Shown here one piece after another: positions 13,695 through 20,293 of a stretch of DNA of 23,154 nt (position 1 is its first letter; each line of letters starts with the position of its first letter). The DNA comes from a virus, in the IMG/VR virus record IMGVR_UViG_3300032675_000141, positions 1-23,154 of that record. The stretch is one strand, 5' to 3'. Both the position numbers and the translations under genes were made by a program. The notes below the pieces were generated by a model, which ran no database searches, had not been told where the DNA came from, and saw only the letters and a list, made by a program, of their open reading frames with translations.

Positions 13695-13914
13695 AGTTCC
13701 TGCAGTAAAGAAATCAGACGGAAAGATTGTAAAAGCGAAATCTAAAAAGGAGAGCCACGATGACCTTAATACGGAAGGCAAAAGAGGTTTTATACTTTCA
13801 GATGGCAAGTTCGCTGGCAGGGAAGAGGCAGCTACAGTTGCTAAAAAAGCCAAACAAGTTCCTAAGACTATTAAAAAACTTCACTCCGAAGATTTGCGGA
13901 AGAAAAAGAAATGA
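13681..13914 (+). CDS. Basic conserved phage protein (77 aa)
   Basis: The start at 13681 (MKTVKVPAVKKSDGKIV) overlaps the previous stop; an in-frame ATG 138 bases upstream would add residues copied from another gene's frame. A short domain GKRGFILSDGKFAGREEAATVAKKA followed by LHSEDLRKKKK is a pattern I recall in many phage small proteins (RGF-x-x-S-DG-x-F-x-x-R-x-EA ... LHSEDL). About one third of residues are Lys/Arg, so nucleic-acid binding is likely. Function unknown. Confidence 0.75.
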   Translation: MKTVKVPAVKKSDGKIVKAKSKKESHDDLNTEGKRGFILSDGKFAGREEAATVAKKAKQVPKTIKKLHSEDLRKKKK

Positions 13915-14009
13915 AATTTACTAACACAGAAGGGTTGCTCATTGTAATCCTATGCGTTACATCCGTTGTGGATACCGTAGTTAACATATTGACATATATC
14001 AGGGGGTGA
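13911..14009 (+). CDS. 32-aa single-span membrane peptide
   Basis: ATGA overlap with the preceding stop fixes the start. MKFTNTEG leads into a hydrophobic helix LLIVILCVTSVVDTVVNILTY and ends IRG. Same length and one-helix design as the peptide at 4099-4197, without obvious sequence identity. The next gene's AGGGGG site lies in its last codons. Possible inner-membrane peptide of unknown use. Confidence 0.6.
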   Translation: MKFTNTEGLLIVILCVTSVVDTVVNILTYIRG

Positions 14010-14010
14010 T

Positions 14011-14232
14011 ATGGGAGAAATTATTGAGTTTCCAGAAGGCACTGTAGGGGATGTTCCAATAGATTCAGTACTTGAGGGAGCTAAGGTATTACAGATGGTC
14101 TGCATCATGGGGTACACAGCAGATGGTAATGAATACTTTGCCAGTAGCTGTGGTGACATTAAAGAGATTAATTGGCTGTTAGATAGATATAAAAACTTTT
14201 TACAGGGGATTGCAGATGAAGGAATGGAATGA
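14011..14232 (+). CDS. Hypothetical protein (73 aa)
   Basis: Preceded by AGGGGG. Sequence MGEIIEFPEGTVGDVPIDSV, then ADGNEYFASSCGDIKEINWL, a small alpha/beta fold common among phage accessory proteins as I recall. One DG-x-x-YFASS strand and a helical LLDRYKNFL close. It overlaps the first cupin-like gene by 17 bases. No recognised catalytic residue. Confidence 0.7.
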   Translation: MGEIIEFPEGTVGDVPIDSVLEGAKVLQMVCIMGYTADGNEYFASSCGDIKEINWLLDRYKNFLQGIADEGME

Positions 14233-14713
14233 AGTAGAAGCATTTAAGGATTGGTGGATTGCTGCAGGGTGTCCTATTAGACCTCCGTTTGAATACCCAA
14301 TTCATATTACGGATATGGCATACGCTTTGACTGTATATCGTAAGGGACAGTATCAAGTTGAGTTATACATTTGTAAACCCAATACAGAAACTCAAGTTCA
14401 CGCTCATCCAGGTATTGAGTCATTGTCAGTTTATTTAACAGGTAATCTGTCTTTTGCTACGAATGGTGCTCCATTCCCCGACTTATCTCAATATCAAAAA
14501 GAAGGTGCAAACGGAACACATTTGTTATTGGGTAAATCATTGGAATCAATCAATGGTACCCCCCATGCACTAAAGGTAAATCAAGAAGGTGGTTCATTTC
14601 TATTATTTCAAAGATGGGCTAACAAGAAGCCACGCTCAGTAGCAGTTGAATATGATGGAGTAACACTAGGCCATAAACACGACAAACAAATTGAGGTTGC
14701 AAATGTGGAATAA
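14216..14713 (+). CDS. Cupin-like protein, tandem copy 1 (165 aa)
   Basis: Start chosen at ATG 14216, with GGGG eight bases upstream. The cupin metal site is visible: VHAHPGIES (H62, H64, E68) followed seven residues later by G, and TPHALK (H117) as the likely fourth ligand. WxxAGCPIRPPFEYP near the N-terminus and EGGSFLLFQRWANKKP near the C-terminus are shared with the next gene. Cupins range from sugar epimerases and dioxygenases to non-enzymatic sensors, and nothing here tells which. There is no signal peptide, so the protein is cytoplasmic or virion-bound. Confidence 0.8.
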   Translation: MKEWNEVEAFKDWWIAAGCPIRPPFEYPIHITDMAYALTVYRKGQYQVELYICKPNTETQVHAHPGIESLSVYLTGNLSFATNGAPFPDLSQYQKEGANGTHLLLGKSLESINGTPHALKVNQEGGSFLLFQRWANKKPRSVAVEYDGVTLGHKHDKQIEVANVE

Positions 14714-15194
14714 CGTTCAAGAATTCAGAGATTGGTATATGAGTAGTGGTATGCCATTAAGACCACCATTTAAGAATCCAGTATTTCATACTGACAATGC
14801 AATGTCATTGTGTATGTTTAGAGAGGGGCGATTTCAAGTTGAGTTGTATTTGACTGAGCCATATAGCACTACTCCACCACATACTCATCCTGGAGTAGAG
14901 TCTGCATTTGTTTATTTGGCAGGGAACATTCAATTCTATCTTGAAGGTAGGGATAACCCTGATGTTCAACAATGGCAAAAATCAAATGAAAATGGTAATC
15001 ATTTTTTACTTGGAACCACTGTTGATTCTCCTGATATGACGCCTCATTGGTTAAATATTGGGCCTGAAGGTGGGGCATTCCTTAGTTTTGAATATTGGAA
15101 GAATGAAGACCCTGTTTCAGTAACAGTGAACTGGCAAGGACAAACGGTTGGAACAGAGCACGATAAAACTATAGAGAGTGTAAAACATGAGTAA
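14703..15194 (+). CDS. Cupin-like protein, tandem copy 2 (163 aa)
   Basis: Start ATG 14703, preceded by GAGGTTG, overlaps the first copy by 11 bases. It aligns end to end with that copy: SSGMPLRPPFKNP, FQVELYL, PPHTHPGVES (H60, H62, E66), FLLGTT, TPHWLNIGPEGGAFLSF (H115) and the closing TVGTEHDKTIE. All putative metal ligands are retained in both, so both are probably active and may form a heterodimer. Divergence is considerable, implying an old duplication or acquisition as a pair. Confidence 0.8.
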   Translation: MWNNVQEFRDWYMSSGMPLRPPFKNPVFHTDNAMSLCMFREGRFQVELYLTEPYSTTPPHTHPGVESAFVYLAGNIQFYLEGRDNPDVQQWQKSNENGNHFLLGTTVDSPDMTPHWLNIGPEGGAFLSFEYWKNEDPVSVTVNWQGQTVGTEHDKTIESVKHE

Positions 15195-15360
15195 AGTACA
15201 AGAGTATTACGAAGATTGGTGTGAAGAATGGAAACCTGCCGTTAAGGGACAGAATCATCCAACCAGTTATGAAGGATTTGAGGCAGGATGGATGGCTGCT
15301 ATTGAAATAATGTTAGAAAAGTTGGAAACTTCTAGGTTCAATGGAAAAGTTACTGGATGA
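15187..15360 (+). CDS. Small hypothetical protein (57 aa)
   Basis: Overlaps the end of the second cupin-like gene by eight bases. Reads MSKVQEYYEDWCEEWKPAVK, then TSYEGFEAGWMAAIEIMLEKL, an amphipathic helical protein rich in Trp, Glu and Tyr. The FEAGW-x-AA pattern is one I recall in small phage proteins. Its 3' end is itself overlapped by the next gene. Confidence 0.65.
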   Translation: MSKVQEYYEDWCEEWKPAVKGQNHPTSYEGFEAGWMAAIEIMLEKLETSRFNGKVTG

Positions 15361-15505
15361 AGAAATAAGGGATATATGGTTCTCTAAGCTCATGGTTTGG
15401 AAAAAGCCTACAGAACTAGATATGCGGTTTGCAAGAGAGTTAGAGAAATATTTAAGGGAGAAGTATGATTCCAGCAATGAGAAACGCAAGAGCGACCCAT
15501 GTTGA
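15341..15505 (+). CDS. Small hypothetical protein (54 aa)
   Basis: ATG at 15341, inside the previous gene by 20 bases. MEKLLDEEIRDIWFSKLMVW, then KKPTELDMRFARELEKYLREK. The DEEIRDIW ... FAR-x-LE pattern is typical of short phage TDEEI-like helical proteins as I recall them. The last 41 bases overlap the nuclease-like gene. A three-way overlap chain makes coupled translation likely. Confidence 0.65.
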   Translation: MEKLLDEEIRDIWFSKLMVWKKPTELDMRFARELEKYLREKYDSSNEKRKSDPC

Positions 15506-15848
15506 TTTTGGGTTCTTGAGGGGGGTAATAGGTAGTAACCCTAACTTTATGCCATCTAATATAGATATGGTACTAGAGCGTAAAGGGAGCTTCCTATTTG
15601 GGGAGTGGAAACGTGAAGATGAGGAAATAAAACAAGGGCAAAAGATTTTATTAAAAGAACTAGCCTGGATACATCGTGTATTATTGATTACGGGTTATGT
15701 GGACGATGCTCCTCATATCACGTTGATTCAAGAGGTTCTCCCTGCAACGGGGAATCTTAAAGTAGTGGGGAAGTCTGTTGCAGATTTAATGAAGTATATC
15801 CAAGACTGGTATAAAAATGCGGAGGAAGAAAATGCAAGAACATTATGA
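15465..15848 (+). CDS. PD-(D/E)XK-like nuclease (127 aa)
   Basis: AAGGGAG before the ATG at 15465 fixes the start although it lies 41 bases inside the upstream gene. The core NIDMVLERKGSFLFGEWKRE holds D34, E47 and K49 in the D-(X)n-E-X-K spacing of restriction-like nucleases, followed by GQKILLKELA with the conserved Gly-Gln seen in many such phage proteins. It is small for a full enzyme and may be a Vsr/VRR-like nuclease, or a DNA-end-binding relative. The neighbouring SSB-like and exonuclease genes support a DNA-processing role. Confidence 0.65.
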   Translation: MIPAMRNARATHVDFGFLRGVIGSNPNFMPSNIDMVLERKGSFLFGEWKREDEEIKQGQKILLKELAWIHRVLLITGYVDDAPHITLIQEVLPATGNLKVVGKSVADLMKYIQDWYKNAEEENARTL

Positions 15849-16002
15849 AACAGTACAAAGAGAGCAAGAGCAGTTAGAAGTACGCCTTCAAGACTATCTG
15901 TATCAGAAAGAGCGTCTTGAATGGCAGTTAATGTCGGTAACAAACGATATTGAAAAAATCAAAGAAGTCATTGAACAATTAGAAAAGGAATTAGGAAAAT
16001 GA
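15832..16002 (+). CDS. Coiled-coil protein (56 aa)
   Basis: GGAGGAAGAAA lies immediately before the ATG at 15832, preferred over an ATG at 15817. The whole chain is one charged helix with heptads (EQEQLEVRLQDYLYQKERLE, then DIEKIKEVIEQLEKELG). It is probably an oligomerising accessory protein, encoded between the nuclease-like and SSB-like genes and coupled to the latter by ATGA. Confidence 0.75.
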   Translation: MQEHYETVQREQEQLEVRLQDYLYQKERLEWQLMSVTNDIEKIKEVIEQLEKELGK

Positions 16003-16613
16003 GCTTAACAGTCAACGCAGGTAACGGTGGTGGTGGTGATTTTGAACAATGTCCAGCAGGAAGTTTTGCTGCACGATGCTACCAAATTATTGATTTAGGT
16101 CATCAGACATTTGAATGGAAAGGTGAAGCTAAAGTAGCCCCTAAAGTTCGTATTACTTGGGAACTAAACGAAATGATGAGTGATGGTCGCCCATTCTCAA
16201 TCTCACGAGAGTACACAGCTTCAATCGGAGACAAGGCCAATCTTCGGAAAGACTTGGAAGCATGGCGTGGTCGTCCGTTTAGTGCGGAAGAGTTGCGTAA
16301 CTTTAGTCTTGAGAATGTATTGGGTGCTCCTTGTCTGTTGGGTATCGTACATAAGCCATCTAAGGACAACTCTAAGGTCTACGCTAACGTAGGTTCAATC
16401 ATGGCTCTACCTAAGGGTATGCCTAGTCCTGAGTTGGTTAATCCTGCCGTGAAGTTTGACATCGGCACCTTTGACCAAAAGGTATTTGACGGACTGTCTA
16501 GCTATGTTCAGAAGAAGATTCTAATGAGCAAAGAACTAGAAGAAAATGGTATTCCACAGAATACTAGCTCACATGATGAGCCTGTAATTGAAGACGAGAC
16601 AGTGCCGTTCTAG
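15999..16613 (+). CDS. SSB-like single-stranded DNA-binding protein with acidic C-terminal tip
   Basis: 204 residues. The N-terminal part looks OB-fold-like: AGSFAARCYQIIDLGHQTFE, KVAPKVRITWELNEMM, FSISREYTASIGDKANLRKD, then the family-typical LEAWRGRPFS. It ends EPVIEDETVPF, which resembles the acidic amphipathic tip (DDDIPF) by which bacterial SSB and phage gp2.5-like proteins recruit partners. It would coat single strands during replication and recombination with the nearby exonuclease and helicase. The family match is from memory of similar phage proteins; DNA binding is inference. Confidence 0.65.
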   Translation: MSLTVNAGNGGGGDFEQCPAGSFAARCYQIIDLGHQTFEWKGEAKVAPKVRITWELNEMMSDGRPFSISREYTASIGDKANLRKDLEAWRGRPFSAEELRNFSLENVLGAPCLLGIVHKPSKDNSKVYANVGSIMALPKGMPSPELVNPAVKFDIGTFDQKVFDGLSSYVQKKILMSKELEENGIPQNTSSHDEPVIEDETVPF

Positions 16614-16618
16614 TTTTA

Positions 16619-16660
16619 CGGGGGAAAGCGTAAAGAAGCGAGTACCCCACCTTTAAGGGG
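16619..16660 (+). promoter_or_regulatory. G/C-run switch-like leader covering the methyltransferase SD
   Basis: The run CGGGGG (16619-16624) and the Shine-Dalgarno AAGGGG (16655-16660) flank a single CCCC (16645-16648). CCCC can pair with either G-run, so one fold exposes and the other hides the ribosome-binding site of the methyltransferase. The stems are short (4 bp), so this is a weak candidate. Confidence 0.25.
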
Positions 16661-16669
16661 AATTAAGGG

Positions 16670-17806
16670 ATGAATTATTTATCAGTATGTAGTGGAATAG
16701 AAGCTGCTACTTGTGCATGGAAAAGTCTTGGTTGGAAACCTGTAGGTTTCTCTGAGATTGAACCATTCCCAAGTGCTGTGCTTAAACATCATTATCCATC
16801 TGTTCCAAATTTAGGGGACATGAATAAATATAAGGAGTGGAATCTTGAATCAGTTGGACTTTTGGTCGGAGGAACTCCCTGCCAATCATTCAGTGTTGCA
16901 GGGCTTAGAAAAGGACTTGAAGACCCAAGGGGGAACCTTGCCCTTAGCTATGTCGGAATTCTTGACCACTTTAGACCCAAGTGGTTCGTATGGGAAAACG
17001 TGCCAGGTGTCCTCAGTTCAAATGGTGGACGGGATTTTGGTTCCTTTCTCGGGGCGTTGGTCAAAATCGGGTATGGGTGGTCATATCGGGTGCTTGATGC
17101 TCAATACTTTGGAGTCCCACAAAGACGCAGAAGAGTGTTTGTTGTCGGATGTCTTGGAGACTGGGAATCTGCCGCAAAAGTTCTATTTGAGTCCGACTGC
17201 TTGTCAGGGAATAATACGAAGAGCAGAGTTAAGAAAGAAGCAACTGCCACCTATTCTGAAAGAGGCATTGCATACGGTGGCACAGATGGAGAGTGTGCCG
17301 ACACCGTAACAAGCAAGTGGGCTAAAGGTAGTGGTGGGCCGTCTGGTAGTGAGTGTGGATTGTTTGTAGCCCATAAGGTATATGAAACACACCCTGCAGA
17401 TAGCCGAGTCAAAGAGATGGGTGAAGTATGTCAGACCGTTACAAGTCGTTGGGGAACTGGCGGTGGGAATGTCCCATTGGTTCAGGCTTATAGTATTCGA
17501 GAAGATGCTAAAGCGAATAACTTTAGTGCTACTCCATTAGAAGTAACTCCTGCATTACAAGCTATGCAGCCAAGTGTTCAATCACACCATGCTCAGACCT
17601 TTATAGCAGGTAATATGGCAGTCCGTAGATTAACACCTAGGGAATGCGAGAGGTTGCAGGGGTTCAAGGATGACTATACAATTATTCCTTGGAAAAAGGG
17701 GGAATCACCAGACGGTCACCGCTACAAGGCATTAGGTAACTCGATGGCAGTTCCAGTTATGAAGTGGATAGGGGAGAGAATCAATGAAGTTAACAAACAA
17801 ATTTAA
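16670..17806 (+). CDS. DNA (cytosine-5) methyltransferase
   Basis: 378 residues with all C5-MTase landmarks: motif I SVCSGIEAA (5-13), motif IV GGTPCQSFS with catalytic C71, motif VI FVWENVPG (106-113), motif VIII AQYFGVPQRRRRVFVVG (144-160), motif IX RRLTPRECERLQGF (about 320-333) and motif X YKALGNSMAVPV. The target-recognition region (about 175-315) contains echoing units ADTVTSKW-x-KGSGG, CQTVTSRWGTGGG and TPALQAMQPSVQSHH. It probably protects phage DNA from host restriction. The GTTTG-free leader has AAGGGG before the ATG. A second frame is coded inside it (16845-17309). Confidence 0.96.
   Translation: MNYLSVCSGIEAATCAWKSLGWKPVGFSEIEPFPSAVLKHHYPSVPNLGDMNKYKEWNLESVGLLVGGTPCQSFSVAGLRKGLEDPRGNLALSYVGILDHFRPKWFVWENVPGVLSSNGGRDFGSFLGALVKIGYGWSYRVLDAQYFGVPQRRRRVFVVGCLGDWESAAKVLFESDCLSGNNTKSRVKKEATATYSERGIAYGGTDGECADTVTSKWAKGSGGPSGSECGLFVAHKVYETHPADSRVKEMGEVCQTVTSRWGTGGGNVPLVQAYSIREDAKANNFSATPLEVTPALQAMQPSVQSHHAQTFIAGNMAVRRLTPRECERLQGFKDDYTIIPWKKGESPDGHRYKALGNSMAVPVMKWIGERINEVNKQI
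16845..17309 (+). CDS. Overprinted ORF inside the methyltransferase, +1 frame (154 aa)
   Basis: This frame opens after a TGA at 16821, has a near-perfect AAGGAG at 16832-16837 and a TTG start seven bases later. It spans methyltransferase residues 59-213. The product reads MNQLDFWSEELPANHSVLQG, has PSGSYGKTCQV, VPFSGRWSKSGMGG and LSDVLETG, and ends in a helical, basic module (FYLSPTACQGIIRRAELRKK, then LPPILKEALHTVA). That module looks like true protein, and I recall phage hypothetical proteins with the same DVLETG ... LS-x-ACxGILRRA ending. Function unknown. It overlaps the sequence for motifs IV-VIII, where double constraint should be visible. Confidence 0.7.
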   Translation: MNQLDFWSEELPANHSVLQGLEKDLKTQGGTLPLAMSEFLTTLDPSGSYGKTCQVSSVQMVDGILVPFSGRWSKSGMGGHIGCLMLNTLESHKDAEECLLSDVLETGNLPQKFYLSPTACQGIIRRAELRKKQLPPILKEALHTVAQMESVPTP

Positions 17807-18596
17807 TTTACCAGAACCAATAGTCAATGCAGTACAAAACCAAGGGTATACCCCAGGTAGCAGTGATATTACCGTTACACAGCTAATCCAACCTCCTTTG
17901 ATTCGTCAGTTGCGGATTAAGCACGATGACGCTATAGAAGAGGATGCTTCAGACCGTGTTTGGGCGTTGTTTGGAAGTAGTGTCCATCATCTGCTTGAAA
18001 TGGCTTATAAGGGGTCTACAGTGCGTCGGGAGGAGCGAGTCTATGCCGAGGTACTGGGATGGAAATTAGGGGGCGCATTCGACGTTTTAGAGGGTTCTCA
18101 CCTATCTGATTACAAGGTGACCTCAGTATTCGCTGCTAGTGGCAAAATCGAGTGGGAACGCCAGTTAAACGTCCTGAGATGGTTATTGCATAAGAATGGC
18201 ACAGAAGTCACTAAATTGAGCATTACAGCCATTTTCAGAGACTGGAGACCCCGTGAGCAACAGAAGAACCCAGAGTACCCTGCAAGACCGATTCTGACCC
18301 TTCCTATCCGTATGTGGACACTAGATGAGGCAGAGGCTTATGTACAAGAGCGTATTGCACTTCATCAATTATCTGAACCACCCATGTGTACAGATGAAGA
18401 AAGATGGGCTACTCCTGAACAATTTGCTTTAATGAAGAAGGGTGGCAAACGAGCCATCAAGCTATATCCGTCACAAGAGGGTGTTACACTCGGCACAGAC
18501 CAGTTCTGGGAGCATCGTCCAGCTACTTATAGGCGTTGTGAAGATTACTGCAGTGTAAATAAATTCTGCCCCGTATGGAGTAATGTTGCTTTTTAA
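17784..18596 (+). CDS. Cas4/RecB-like PD-(D/E)XK exonuclease with four cysteines
   Basis: 270 residues. The nuclease core shows H69 (FGSSVHHLLE), D100 (GGAFDV), DYK (109-111) and a QLN helix (Q127). C202, then C252, C256 and C262 (RRCEDYCSVNKFCPVW) are spaced like the Fe-S cluster ligands of Cas4/AddB-type nucleases. It would resect DNA ends for recombination, or degrade DNA. SSB-like and RuvC-like proteins in the same phage fit a recombination set. GGGGAG precedes the ATG, which lies 23 bases inside the methyltransferase gene. Confidence 0.88.
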   Translation: MKLTNKFNLPEPIVNAVQNQGYTPGSSDITVTQLIQPPLIRQLRIKHDDAIEEDASDRVWALFGSSVHHLLEMAYKGSTVRREERVYAEVLGWKLGGAFDVLEGSHLSDYKVTSVFAASGKIEWERQLNVLRWLLHKNGTEVTKLSITAIFRDWRPREQQKNPEYPARPILTLPIRMWTLDEAEAYVQERIALHQLSEPPMCTDEERWATPEQFALMKKGGKRAIKLYPSQEGVTLGTDQFWEHRPATYRRCEDYCSVNKFCPVWSNVAF

Positions 18597-18610
18597 ACTA
18601 AACTAACAAA

Positions 18611-18707
18611 TGAGACCACAGGCATTCATCCCCCACTTCCCCCTGACGGCTCCCCTCCGTCACGCTTGTGGTCTCACCTACAATGTGAGACGGATTGGTC
18701 TCACCTA
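18611..18707 (+). promoter_or_regulatory. Structured leader before the Ntn hydrolase gene
   Basis: TGAGACCACA (18611-18620) pairs perfectly with TGTGGTCTCA (18667-18676), extendable to 13 bp with one G-U, and encloses TGACGG/CCGTCA (18644-18649/18657-18662). A second hairpin, GTGAGAC/GTCTCAC (18685-18691/18698-18704), follows. TGGTCTCACCTA occurs twice, at 18669-18680 and 18696-18707, so the first arm can pair with either copy. No T-run follows, which argues against a simple terminator. It lies between the exonuclease stop and the ATG at 18719. Confidence 0.6.
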
Positions 18708-18718
18708 ACGAGAATGAT

Positions 18719-19144
18719 ATGACTACTATTGTTGGCGATTGGATTAATAAAATATTAGTTGCAGACAGTCAGTTTTCAGACGATGATTCAGGTATTAAAT
18801 ATTTTGAAGATAAGATTATTGCAATAGAAGGTGGTTATCTTGGAGTTGCAGGTAATTGGGTGGATGGAGAAAAGGTTTCTGAATATATTAATAAGAAACA
18901 CAAGACAAAACCAAAACTAAAAGCAGATAGTTCATTCTTAAAATTAACAGAAGAGGGTCTATTCTCTTGTGGAGATGACCTAGAATGGGAACGAGTTAGA
19001 ACTTTTATGGCAATTGGCAGTGGCTCAATGGCTGCAGAGGTTTGTATGAGAATGGGATTAAGTGCAGAGGAAGCTGTTAAATGGGCGTGTAATGTGGACT
19101 TAAAAAGTCACGAACCAGTCAAAACATATAAATTGGGCGAATAA
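18719..19144 (+). CDS. HslV/proteasome-like Ntn hydrolase (141 aa)
   Basis: Starts MTTIVGDWINKILVADSQFS. After Met removal a Thr would be N-terminal, as in HslV and proteasome beta subunits, with D16 of VADSQ and a downstream Lys (K27 or K32) at roughly the family positions. YLGVAGNWVDG and, later, FMAIGSGSMAAEVCMRMG match the Gly-rich strands of HslV. At 141 residues it is shorter than HslV (about 175). It may be a phage peptidase or a structural derivative. Start chosen at ATG 18719; the frame extends upstream into the hairpin leader but without an ATG. One base separates it from the next gene. Confidence 0.75.
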   Translation: MTTIVGDWINKILVADSQFSDDDSGIKYFEDKIIAIEGGYLGVAGNWVDGEKVSEYINKKHKTKPKLKADSSFLKLTEEGLFSCGDDLEWERVRTFMAIGSGSMAAEVCMRMGLSAEEAVKWACNVDLKSHEPVKTYKLGE

Positions 19145-19145
19145 A

Positions 19146-20099
19146 ATGCAACCAAGATGCAACGATGAAGATTTTATAGAGTTGTGGAATAAACATCAAT
19201 CGGGAACTATATTAGCAAAAGTATTAGATATTGACCTTCGTACCCTAATGCGTCGACGAAGTAGACTAGAAAAGAAATACAACATTAAATTAGAAGCAAA
19301 AGAAAAGCCAAGTCAAAGATTAACTATTCCAGAGAACAAAGTCCGCACTAATCTGTCTATGGAAGATGGATTGATTATTGTGGGTTCTGATTGCCACTAT
19401 TGGCCTGGATATGTCAGTACCGCCCATAGAGCATTTGTCCATCTCATCAAGAAACTAAAACCTAATGGAATAGTCCTTAATGGAGACATTATGGATAACG
19501 CCACAATCAGCCAACACAATAGGATTGGGTGGGATAAGACTCCAACCGTGAAGGAAGAACTAGAAGAAGTCCAAGCCAGACTAGGAGACATTGAGAAGGT
19601 TCGTCCTGCAGGAACATTTATGCACCGCACCATTGGTAACCACGACCTTCGTTTTGATGGGAAACTATCTAATGTTCTAGGACAGTATGAGGGCGTACCT
19701 GGTATGGCACTAGCCGACCATTTACCTGGATGGACATACAGTTGGTCTCTGATGGTAAACAACACTTGTATGATTAAGCACCGTTGGCATAATGGTCAAC
19801 ATGGAGTGTTTAACAATACCCTGAAATCGGGGGTCTCAATGGTCACGGGGCATTTGCATTCCTTAAAAGTAACTCCTTGGACTGACTATAACGGAGATAG
19901 ATATGGCATTGACACAGGAACAATGTCGGCAATTGGAGGAGACAAGTACATCTACACGGAAGATTCGCCCGTCAACTGGCGTTCAGGATTCGCAATACTT
20001 ACGTTTGTCAATGGAGAACTTATGCCGCCAGAACTTGTACAAGTCATTAGTGAAGATGATGGATTGGTATTCTTTCGAGGAGAGGTGATTTCGGTATGA
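19146..20099 (+). CDS. Calcineurin-like metallophosphoesterase with N-terminal HTH-like segment
   Basis: 317 residues. Residues 1-50 resemble an HTH/basic region (GTILAKVLDIDLRTLMRRRS). The phosphoesterase metal sites follow in order: GSDCH (D82, H84), NGDIMD (D114), GNHD (N165, H166), KHRWHNG (H212, H215) and GHLHS (H236, H238). Such phage enzymes cleave phosphodiesters; substrates range from DNA ends to cyclic nucleotides. The added HTH-like segment suggests a nucleic-acid substrate. Coupled to the next gene by ATGA. Confidence 0.88.
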   Translation: MQPRCNDEDFIELWNKHQSGTILAKVLDIDLRTLMRRRSRLEKKYNIKLEAKEKPSQRLTIPENKVRTNLSMEDGLIIVGSDCHYWPGYVSTAHRAFVHLIKKLKPNGIVLNGDIMDNATISQHNRIGWDKTPTVKEELEEVQARLGDIEKVRPAGTFMHRTIGNHDLRFDGKLSNVLGQYEGVPGMALADHLPGWTYSWSLMVNNTCMIKHRWHNGQHGVFNNTLKSGVSMVTGHLHSLKVTPWTDYNGDRYGIDTGTMSAIGGDKYIYTEDSPVNWRSGFAILTFVNGELMPPELVQVISEDDGLVFFRGEVISV

Positions 20100-20293
20100 A
20101 GATAGAAGTCAAAATCATTAAGGAAAACGAAGATGGTTCAGCCAACGCTCAAGTTGATTTCGATAAAGAAGGGCTTGAAACACTCGTACAGTGGGGGCTT
20201 GTTAGTCTGCTTACCAAAGCAATTGATGAATACAAGGTTAGAGATGACGAAATTCCTTTCCCTGTGCCAAAGCCTAAAAGGAAGAAAAAGTGA
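20096..20293 (+). CDS. Hypothetical protein (65 aa)
   Basis: Begins MKIEVKIIKENEDGSANAQV followed by DFDKEGLETLVQWGLVSLL, then a basic PKPKRKKK tail. I recall phage proteins with the same V-DFD-EGLE-LVQ-G core just upstream of lysis genes; function is not known to me. It overlaps the endolysin start as GTGA. Confidence 0.8.
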   Translation: MKIEVKIIKENEDGSANAQVDFDKEGLETLVQWGLVSLLTKAIDEYKVRDDEIPFPVPKPKRKKK

